DNA of 64,000 nt from Zasmidium citrigriseum (taxonomy: Eukaryota; Ascomycota; Dothideomycetes; Mycosphaerellales; Mycosphaerellaceae). Position numbers and translations under genes: made by a program. Position 1 is the stretch's first letter, and each line of letters begins with the position of its first letter. The notes beneath the pieces are model-generated. The model searched no databases and was not told where the DNA came from. It saw only the letters and a list, made by a program, of their open reading frames with translations. Positions 56,001 to 64,000 of the stretch are shown here, piece after piece. The stretch lies in contig NHNW01000047.1 in assembly GCA_002786025.1 (NCBI GenBank), positions 1 through 64,000 on the forward strand, given 5' to 3'.

Positions 56001-56782
56001 ACGGCGGGGATCCGAACGCAGCTCCAGTAACTCTTGGTGATGGGCCTTTCGGTGGCTATGTTGTTGGTGCCATGGATCCGTCGCCACCCCCGCCCGTGAC
56101 AAGCTTCATCGAATGCGAGCATCAGAACCAGTCTCCTGGGTTGGGAATCCTGTCCGGTTACTGCGTTTGTGATGGGTCCACATTCGCCGACAAAGTTGCC
56201 ACTCAAGTAACGCCTTGGAACTCCTGTGGCTACACGGCGAAGCCAAACGAGGAGATCACTGTCACCACGCAGATGACCGTGACTACAGACATTCCCGACT
56301 GTCAGGTCTGTACACTCATCGGACATAATCAGGAGTGCACTTCTCTGGAGAATTGCACCCCGGAGCCCACCGCACCTCCTCTGCCCGAGCCCCGCTGCAT
56401 AACGGCACATGTCTTCCTGGACAACTGTATCTGGGGTGGTGATACCATGACTATCCGAGTGTGGGAAGCTGGCGTGAGAACTTGTGCCACAGGCGATAAC
56501 AAGCAGCTGGCATCCGGTGAGACCGAATGGAACTTTGACTGCGACGACGGCGCGACTGCCTTTGTTACAAACAATGGCAGAGAGTTGTCATACAAGGCCA
56601 GTGATGGTTGGGAGGCATCGATCCCTCAAACTGATGGCCACTGGGATACGTATGACTGCGGGACAGCGACCGGGTCGCAGTACGAGTATGTCTTTGCCAA
56701 TGATCGATGCGATGGATGCCAGACAGCAGAGCTTTGCGATTATCGCAGCTACTGTTCAGACTTCGAAGGCACGTGTGACTGA
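53016..56782 (+). CDS. LysM/hevein-domain GH18 chitinase (subgroup C, killer-toxin-like)
   Basis: Six exons by phase: 53016-53849, 53897-54106, 54164-54255, 54315-54454, 54510-54570 and 54631-56782, giving 1162 residues. In order: signal peptide (1 to about 25); LysM-like repeats (about 39-85 and 103-152); a type-1 chitin-binding domain ('NPCPLKACCNKWGQCGITSEFC', about 188-210); and a GH18 catalytic domain with 'MSFGGWAF' and the signature DGVDFDWEYP, catalytic Glu363. The last about 500 residues are Thr/Pro- and Cys-rich with a ten-glycine run and repeated TTT motifs. This architecture defines fungal subgroup-C chitinases, related to the alpha subunit of the Kluyveromyces killer toxin. They hydrolyse chitin outside the cell and are linked to mycoparasitism, hyphal growth and wall turnover. 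The catalytic motif is intact. Confidence 0.93.
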
Positions 56783-57188
56783 GACTCAGCACGACAGTCC
56801 AGAGCTAGGTGTTGAGATGCGATGTTGGGGCGTGCAAGTCATGCCGCTGAACTGGGAGATGACCCGTTCCTGGGACACCATCGCGCAATCCAGTCACATG
56901 TATTTGAAGGGTCGTCAGAATCAATCCTCGCAGCGAGTATGAGTAGTTCAAGTAGTAGTCATGTAGTGATTCATGTGTTCTTGCTCAGCCGTTCGAAGAG
57001 GTGAGGTCCAAGGCGGGACGGCAGTTGCCGCGAAAGTGGCAGGGATCCAGCGGCCTTCCCCTCGCTAAATCAAATTTCAAAAGACCTGCGGCCACTTTAC
57101 CACCATCTCCCACTCAACACACCTCCAACAAACACTGTCGCCGAAGACACCCTTTCCATACTGATCACTGAGCTTCGCAAGACTCAAG
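56783..57188. other. Chitinase 3' UTR and EFB1 promoter
   Basis: About 400 bases. The right half has a CA/CT-rich leader before EFB1, as in highly expressed translation genes. No other gene is seen. Confidence 0.5.
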
Positions 57189-58192
57189 ATGGGATTCACC
57201 GATTTCGTCTCCGACACTGGCCTCACTCGTACGTTGTCGCCGTCCCCTGCCTCCTGCTGTGACTGGACTAAGACATGATACAGTGCTCGACCACTGGGTC
57301 AAGACTCGCAGCTACATCGTTGGGTATGTTGGCATCTCTTTCTCCCCCTATTCCGCCTCGACTGCCTTGTGATGAAACTATATTTGGTCCGTGTTGATGA
57401 GCAGCTTAAGACCCTGTCAATGAGTACTTCCAACGCGCTTTGCGCACCACTGATCTTGCCCTCAATACCTTCTTGTTTGCATGAACATGTCCACAGACTG
57501 GTACTGACTACGATACAGCTATGGCCCATCCCAGGCCGACGTGAAGGTCTTCCAGGGCTTCAAGGAGGCTCCCAAGGTCGAGAAGTTCCCCCACGCCTAC
57601 CGCTGGTACAAGCACATCGCCACCTTCGAGCCAGAGTTCTCCCAGCTCCCCGGCGACCCAAGCAAGGCCGCCACCGCCTACGGCCCAGAGTCTTCTGAGC
57701 TCCCAGTGAACCCCGCCAAGGCACCTGAGAAGAAGGAGGAGGATGACGATGATGTCGATCTCTTCGGCTCAGACGATGAGGAGGAGGACGCAGAAGCTGC
57801 CCGTGTGCGTGAAGAGCGATTGGCCGAGTACGCCAAGAAGAAGGCCGGCAAGACGAAGCCAGCTGCCAAGTCCATTGTTACACTCGACGTGAAGCCATGG
57901 GGTGAGTTACAACAGGCGGTGTAGGATATTCAAGTTGAACACTTGCTAACAGTGTTTCGCAGATGACGAGACCGACATGAAGGGCCTCGAGGAGTCCGTC
58001 CGTGGCATCGAGAAGGACGGTCTCGTTTGGGGTGCTTCCAAGCTTGTTGCAGTTGGTTTCGGTATCAAGAAGCTCCAGATCAACTTGGTGGTTGAGGATG
58101 AGAAGGTCTCCCTTGACGAGCTGCAGGAGGAGATCCAGGAGCTCGAGGACTACGTCCAGTCCTCCGACGTTGTTGCCATGCAGAAGTTGTAA
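57189..58192 (+). CDS. EFB1: Translation elongation factor 1-beta
   Basis: Four exons by phase: 57189-57228, 57284-57323, 57519-57901 and 57963-58192, giving 230 residues. After a short N-terminal helical part ('[19 protein letters not shown]') come an acidic stretch ('[18 protein letters not shown]') and the C-terminal guanine-nucleotide exchange domain ('[16 protein letters not shown]', '[18 protein letters not shown]', ending '[10 protein letters not shown]'). It recharges eEF1A with GTP during translation elongation. Codon use in exons 3-4 is strongly biased to C-ending codons, as expected for high expression. Intron 2 is 195 bases, far longer than the 50-60 base norm in this window, and may host an RNA. 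Confidence 0.94.
57365..57457 (+). ncRNA. Possible C/D-box snoRNA in EFB1 intron 2
   Basis: Inside the unusually long second intron of EFB1 lies GTGATGA (57369-57375, C box), a second TTGATGA (57394-57400, C'-like) and CTGA (57450-57453, D box). The C-to-D span of 85 bases suits a box C/D snoRNA. No convincing terminal stem and no clear D' box were found, and I cannot test guide complementarity to rRNA. Intron-hosted snoRNAs in translation-factor genes, including the human homologue, are well known. Confidence 0.35.
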
Positions 58193-58718
58193 GCCAGCGC
58201 AGGGCTTGCGTTGGTTTATGAGCATGCTGGTCACTGGTTGAGGCCAGTTCGGGTTACGCTTAGACATGATTGACATGAAAAAAGCGTTGGCAGATGCATG
58301 GTCGTGATGTGTTATGAAAGCATAGACAGTGATACCACAAAAAGCAAAAGTCACAGGCTATGCAGACGAATGTGAGAAGTCATGCATGGCTAACGAAAGG
58401 TTCTACTCTCTCCCTTTCCACGTTGCCGTTGAATCCTTTGAAAAGCCCACTGTTCAGCCAGCATTAGAAGAAGAATGGAGATCTCTCGAGGATGACCGAA
58501 CCTTAGACTCTTCTCTCTCCATCGAAAGGCAGCATGTGCAGACATTGAGTGCAACGTAACCCACTGAGATGCTTGTCCAGTGCAGTCCTCCGTAGAAGTG
58601 CCCGCCAAGAAGTCAAAGTACGGCAAGCTGAAGCTCTACAGCGCCTACTCTTGAGCTCGACTTGCTCGAAACATTAGTCGTCCCACCACCAACAAGTCAA
58701 CTTGCTACAACAAACGCG
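58193..58718. other. EFB1 3' UTR and EMC5 promoter
   Basis: About 525 bases between two plus-strand genes. A 21-codon open stretch (about 58580-58653) with coding-like sequence and a CAG acceptor before it was noticed but could not be tied to a gene. Confidence 0.45.
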
Positions 58719-59201
58719 ATGGGACTCTCAGCGAATGTGCTCAATATACTTGGGCTTGTGTTCCTCTCACATGCGTATGTATCGGCGCCCATCCTTCACT
58801 GAGGCCTCACTGAACAACCCTCCAGTGTCTACAGCTCCTACGAACATTCACTCCTACCCTCAGCAGCGCGGCCGGTGCCCCAAAGCTCGTTACTTCCAAG
58901 CGTCCTCGATCCGAAAATCAACCTCCCCATCGATATCGTCCTCGAGACCCTTGTCTCCATTCTACTTCTCTGCGCTGGGGTAGTTCTGGGCAGTCCGGAT
59001 CTCAAGCCGATTAAATGGAACGTATGGGCGGGACGGTTAGAGCGCAGCAAAGAGGCCAGGCAGATCAAGGGCTTTGGTCAGGGAGGTGGTAACCCATATG
59101 CTGCACTTGAAGAGCGACCGGGATTTCTGGACATCAGAGGGAAGAGGAAGGAGTTTGCGGCTTGGGTGAAGGATGGTGGAAAGAGCGATAAGGTGCAATA
59201 G
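58719..59201 (+). CDS. EMC5: ER membrane protein complex subunit 5
   Basis: Two exons, 58719-58774 and 58826-59201, with a 51-base intron, giving 143 residues. Two hydrophobic spans are visible: 'LNILGLVFLSHAVYSSY' and 'IVLETLVSILLLCAGVVLG'. They flank a short luminal loop with 'SLLPS' repeats. The cytosolic C-terminus contains 'NPYAALEERPGFLDIRGKRKEF', typical for fungal EMC5/MMGT1. EMC inserts membrane proteins into the endoplasmic reticulum. Confidence 0.85.
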
Positions 59202-59554
59202 ATGGCGATGGAGCCAACGAGTTTGCATGTATAGTGTATATTATGTCTGTCGCCTTGGTTGATGCGGTTGATCTCGCAGAGTCCACTGGAGGGAGGCTGT
59301 GAGCTGCGATCTAGTTGACCCCTCAATCTCTGGATGTCAGTTGATGACCCCTGATCGGATGCCATTTTGACGCGATGCGATGTGACAGAGATTCTGAAGA
59401 CGCGCGATATGACTGATTCATACTCGCAGGTCGCGCCTTCCCAACTGGCAGGCGACTGCCTCAGACGGGCTCAGGACCACACCGTCTTTCGTCCCAGCAG
59501 GCTTCTTGACTTCTGCATCTCCCTCGCACCAGCTACCTCAGCACGATCGCAACG
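59202..59554. other. EMC5 3' UTR and MSH5 promoter
   Basis: About 350 bases; no gene, RNA or repeat recognised. Confidence 0.45.
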
Positions 59555-62500
59555 ATGCAGGTCTACAATCCTGCTGCCACCAGACGCCGCAGCAGTGGTG
59601 GTACAAGTGCCATCCGGCGCGGGAGAGGACGAGGCGCCAGGCAGTCGACAAGTCGCCCAACATCGCGTTATACGACTCCCATGCCTCAAAGCAGAGCAAG
59701 ACCTCTACCAAGGACTCCTTCCGCGGCATCTAGTAGGACATTTGCTGAGGAGTTGCCCTTGCCAGGGGAGAGCGCAGCGTCAACTGTGCAACACCAGGAA
59801 CGCCAAGACGACCTTGGTGCCGACGTCGATGCTCTCCAAGAAGTCATCATGGCCGTTGATGTCACCGATCGTGGCTCTGTAGGCTGTGCTTACTACGTGG
59901 CTCGCGAGGAGAAGCTGTGCATGATGGAAGACATCCAGCTGGGAGGGGCTGACATGGTCGATGCTCGTGTGTACTGCTCCTCACCGGCCTAGATAACTAT
60001 CACTGACAACAAGGCAGTCAAACTATTCATAGATCCCACTGTCGTTCTGACTTCCATCAAGTGCAACGATGAGGCCATCGAGCGCCTAGATCCAGAGAGC
60101 CGAAACAACAGGGCGTCGATGGAAGAGGGCAGAAGCGATCAGACCCGACTTCCATACCTGCTGGAATGTCGGCCTGGCTCGGACTTTGGCTATCAATCCG
60201 CACGAGACAAACTTGTCAATCTCCAGATTGGCCAACGAAATGGACCTGCCGTAACCTATGTTGTCCCTGGGGACGTGCTTTCTCGTGATGACGAGTATCC
60301 GGCTGACGATGATGGCTCAGCTGGTCGACAGGCACAGTTGATACGCCTCTCTGGCTGGATTAATATGGAGAGCCGAATGAGCGTTGGATGTGTTGGTGCC
60401 ATCCTCATCTACCTCCAGCGTCGACGATCAACAAGGTTCCTGCCGCTCGATCCAAACGCAAACACGATGTTCCAAGTCAGTACGATTGAGATGTTCAGCA
60501 TGGCCGGGACCATGTTCATCAATGCCGACACTTTGATGTCACTGCAGATCACTTCGACAGAGTCGCATCCAAACGCACAGCAACAAGGTCCAGCAAGCAA
60601 GAACTTGTCAGGAGGTGCCAAAGAGGGCTTGTCAGTGTACGGTCTCTTTCATCCTTTGGCCAGTACCACACAGGGCAGGATGCTGTTGCGGCAATACTTT
60701 CTCCGACCAAGCCTGAATCTTGAGACTATCACCGAGCGACACGATGCAATTTCCGTGCTTTTGGCACCGAACAATGCCGCTGTGCTGAAGGCCTTGGCGA
60801 AAGATCTCAAGGGTGTCAAGAATATGAAGGTTGTCATGGTGAACCTACGCAAGGGTGGAAGTAGTGGGTTCGGCCAGCAAAAGAGTATTTCGGCTTCAGT
60901 CTGGGATGCTCTCCGCACATTCTCGTTCTCTACCCTCAAGATCACGGACGACTTGGGACAGCTGGAGGGTGGAGATGCACTGGCAATCTGTTCGAGGGTG
61001 GCTGAGAAGTTTGACAAGACTCAGTTGGCCTCGATTGGACAAGCCATCAACGATACCATTGACTTTGACGAGTCCAGAGTCAAGAACAAGACTGTGGTGC
61101 AGCAAGGAATCGATCAGGAGCTGGACGAGATTCGACGGACTTACGATGGCATGGACGATCTCCTATCGAGAGCGGCTGCTCACATCGCCCAACTTGTAAC
61201 CGCGGAGCTGGTGGATCAGATCAACGTTGTCTACTTTCCTCAGATCGGGTTCTTGATATCGGTGATGAAGGAAGAGGACGAAGCCCCCACGACATATGCC
61301 GGTCCGCCCGGTGATCCATGGGAAAAGATGTTCGGTAGCCCGACGCACGCGTACTTCAAGAACAACATGATGGCAGAACTGGACCAGCAGTATGGCGACA
61401 TCTACGGACGTATCCTTGACTTGGAGATCGAGATCACTCAAGCGCTGGCGCAGCGCGTGCAAGAGTTCGAGGGCCTGATCACTACTGCCTCTGATCTGTG
61501 CGCCGAGCTTGACAGTCTGATGGCTCTTGCACAAGGAGCGCAGCAGTACAAGCTTGTACGTCCGCGCATGAGCAGAGACAACGACATCAAGATCCGAAAG
61601 GGACGCCACATACTCCAAGAACTCACTGTCGACGTATTCGTTCCAAACGATACGCACCTGTGTGGTGGTCTCGGCGATGAAGATGCCATGGACGAACGAG
61701 CCCCTGAAGCTCCATCCTCAGAAGCTACTCAAGCACGCCGAGGGGCTCAGTATGGACCGAGTATGCTGCTCCTGACAGGGCCAAATTACTCCGGCAAGAG
61801 CGTGTATCTGAAGCAAGTGGCAATCATCGTCTTCATGGCTCACATCGGTAGCTTCGTCCCGGCCGAAGCCGCAACAATCGGCTTGACGGACAAGATCATG
61901 ACGAGAATCGCAACCCGAGAGAGCGTCTCAAGAATGCAAAGTGCCTTCATGATCGACTTGCAGCAGGCATGCGTAGCCTTGAGTCTCGCCACTCGTCGCA
62001 GTCTGATCATCATTGACGAGTTCGGCAAGGGGACTGAATCATACGACGGCGCCGGTCTTGCGGCGGGCGTGTTCGAGCATCTTCTAAATCGAGGTCCTGA
62101 ATGCCCCAAAGTCCTGGGCGCAACGCACTTCCACGAGATCTTCGAGTCGGGATTCCTGCCTCCATCACCCTCTTTAGATTTCGGCCATATGGAAGTCAGA
62201 GTCGATACCACAGCCTCTGAAGTCGAAAGCCAAATCACATACCTCTACGTCTACCGTGATGGACGTAGCATGTCGAGCTTTGGCACTTCGTGCGCCGCGA
62301 TGAACGGAGTCGACAGGACGGTGGTCGACAGAGCAGAGGAGTTGATCTTGCTGGCTGCGCAAGGCGAGGATCTGGTGGAGATTTGCTCTCAGATGCCAGA
62401 GGCGGAGTTGGTCGAGTTGGGAGAGGCGGTAAGTACAAGGCTCCTGTGATTCCACCAGAACCCTCTGACACTTTCACAGGAAGAAGTTGCTCGGTCGTTC

Positions 62501-62581
62501 CTCGCGCTCGACGAATTTGACAATCCTCGACAGCTGCTTGAAGGACTGATCGGTACATCGACGATTTCGACGACTACTTGA
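59555..62581 (+). CDS. MSH5: Meiotic MutS homologue Msh5
   Basis: Three exons: 59555-59966, 60018-62428 and 62480-62581, giving 974 residues. After a basic, disordered N-terminus (about 1-90) come MutS connector/lever/clamp regions ('[19 protein letters not shown]', '[20 protein letters not shown]'-like sequence) and a MutS ATPase. Walker A is GPNYSGKS at 725-732. '[22 protein letters not shown]' and Walker B '[20 protein letters not shown]' are specific to Msh5, with 'GATHFHEIF' after them. There is no mismatch-recognition N-domain. Msh4-Msh5 stabilises crossover intermediates in meiosis. The first intron was placed at 59967-60017 because it gives '[14 protein letters not shown]', the expected family sequence. 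The last exon is short and its end less certain. Confidence 0.92.
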
Positions 62582-62713
62582 GCATGAATATGACCGAAGG
62601 AAGCGTGCTACTTGCTGATCGCTGAGTGTTGATGTCTGGCTTTATGAGTGCTCTTTAAGATGAGATTATCTACGCTACGTATCGCTCTATAGCTCAGAGA
62701 TCTTCGAGGGCAT

Positions 62714-63719
62714 TTAATCAGTCTTCATCTTCCTCTTCTCCGTGCCCTCAGCCATGAGCTTCGCCACATCATCCGCCGTATTTCCCCTCTGCCTATTCTC
62801 GACCGTCTCCTTGCCCAACTCCGTCCCATTTGCCACCAAGTCATACAGCCTAGCCACAGCTCTAAACATCGACTCGTCTTGACTAAAGCCTCCATCAGCC
62901 TCAAACGTCGCAGCAATCTCGTCCATCTCTGCAACCCATCGGTAAGCTTTCGGCGGCATCTGGACCAGTCCTCTCTCGGCTTTCGCCCTCGCACCAGGGT
63001 TGTATTCGTCCAAATGAGAGCGCAGCTCGTCCAACACCCCTAGATTCTGGGCAGTGGTGAAGGATTGGATCGCCAGAGCGGAGAAGCCTTTAGCGAGAGA
63101 GGCAAAGCACATCTTGAGGCCCGTGGCGGCGCCGATTCTGTCGTTGATATGTCTCATGTTCATGGTCTCCGCCAGATGGGCGCCGTTGACTGGTGCTTCT
63201 GAGAGTTTGTGCGGTCCTGAGAGTGGGGCGGAGGGCTTATACCAGGAGCCGTCTTCTTTCGGCGTTGGAGGATAGCCGATGATACCGCCGTCGATGAAGC
63301 GGATCTTTGAGGATTGGGCCAAGATGTCGTTGATTTCGCGGGTCGTGTTGGGACTGATCGCGTTCAAATCGAGGTAATAGAGCGGATTCGATCGTTTTTT
63401 GAAATCAGCGTGAGTGGCACCTTTGGCGATTCGCCGGGCAGTTGCTATTGCATCCCGTGGTGGAACGATTGAGAAGATATAATCCGCTCGACTACAGAGC
63501 TCCTCGTCTGTGCCGACCATTTCGATATTGTTTCGTTTTGCGCGGTCTTGAGTTGCTTGGCTACATTCTCAATCAAGGTCACTTTAAACGGACTGTTGAG
63601 ACAACTCACCTGCGATCGGAGACATTGGTGATGACTTTGTAGTTGTTGGCTAGGGCCAAACGAGCCATCCCCAGGCCCATATCGCCTATGGATATTATGC
63701 CCAGAGTCGCGAGAGCCAT
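62714..63719 (-). CDS. 6-phosphogluconate/3-hydroxyisobutyrate dehydrogenase-like protein (DUF1932 type)
   Basis: Two exons, 63719-63610 and 63560-62714, with a 49-base intron, giving 318 residues. The N-terminus is a Rossmann fold opening 'LGIISIGDMGLGMARLALAN', the GxGxxG-like dinucleotide site of beta-hydroxyacid dehydrogenases. 'YYLDLNAISPNTTREI' and 'IRFIDGGIIGYPPTP' match the substrate-side strand. The helical C-terminal domain ('GAATGLKMCFASLAKGFSAL', with the conserved Lys region) is of the DUF1932 type. It probably oxidises a small beta-hydroxy acid using NAD(P); the substrate is unknown. It converges on MSH5 with 132 bases between stops. Confidence 0.85.
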
Positions 63720-64000
63720 GGTGTGAGTTCAGTACGTTATTCGGTCTTTGAAGGTTTGCACACTCGGTATCCGATCTCTATTGTAGACGAGCTCTGAAGT
63801 GAGGTCCATGCAAGCTTTCGTAAGCTTCACCCGGCCCCACACGCCGCTCTGGTGCGCTGAAACGGTATGAAGTCCTGTACTGCCAAGCGCTCCTTGATTG
63901 CTTCTGTCCCCAAGAATGGCGTTCAAGGAGACATCTGTCCCCTCCATTCATCACACTGAGCTTTGCCCACTATCGAGTTGGAGATGTGCCTTCTGTCTCC
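63720..64000. other. Upstream flank of the dehydrogenase gene
   Basis: About 280 bases up to the window edge. A 72-codon minus-strand frame (63729-63947) ends just before the dehydrogenase start and has no recognisable sequence; it is more likely leader than a gene. Confidence 0.4.

Noticed and set aside
63729..63947. 72-codon minus-strand frame upstream of the dehydrogenase
   Set aside because: No recognisable sequence; it ends ten bases before the dehydrogenase start and is best explained as leader.

Overview
The window looks like a nuclear chromosome segment of a filamentous ascomycete. The genes are close together and cut by 47-95 bp spliceosomal introns with GT-AG ends and CTRAC/CTAAT branch-like motifs. 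Pyrimidine-rich leaders precede many starts. Lineage-typical genes include a HET-domain protein, a DUF2293 protein, a 2EXR protein and a subgroup-C LysM chitinase. Two TA-rich blocks (about 1-1270 and 40000-41950) are depleted in CpA/TpG and full of TAG/TAA stops, as repeat-induced point mutation (RIP) leaves them. Gene content fits a Dothideomycete, possibly of the Mycosphaerellales/Capnodiales type; that placement is inference. Gene models were assembled by eye from open frames and splice-site phase, so single exon edges may be off.

Layout. 1-1420: RIP-degraded transposon remnant. 1713-8362: PRP46 (splicing) converging on ORC1 (replication origin), then a three-exon gene of unknown function. 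8602-16387: GLE1 (mRNA export) and SSD1 (translational repressor), divergent across a long leader region. 17120-24028: HET-domain gene, DUF2293 gene with a Pro/Gln-rich tail, complex I ESSS subunit, and a small hydrophilic protein. 24065-26908: alpha-acetolactate decarboxylase and catabolic acetolactate synthase side by side, a two-step pyruvate-to-acetoin module of bacterial type. 27225-30156: IMPACT-domain protein and a seven-exon DHA1-type MFS transporter. 31242-35347: SPC25 (kinetochore) and RRN6 (Pol I core factor), divergent. 35862-36323: a four-exon micro-gene encoding a 95-residue protein with an internal duplication. 36700-39022: PhoD-like phosphatase. 39665-42624: a gene split by a 2.1 kb TIR transposon. 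42904-44630: PITH protein and VPS20. 45032-49734: RIX7 and mitochondrial HSP78, convergent. 50391-51185: 2EXR protein. 51225-56782: a secreted protein of unknown function divergent from a 1162-residue LysM/hevein/GH18 chitinase. 57189-63719: EFB1 (with a possible intronic C/D snoRNA), EMC5, MSH5 and a DUF1932-type dehydrogenase.

Most genes are housekeeping. The accessory signals are the acetoin pair, the chitinase locus, the HET gene and the two RIP-marked transposons. An intact MSH5 next to RIP-type mutation fits a lineage with a functional sexual cycle now or in the recent past. No rRNA, tRNA or CRISPR array was seen.
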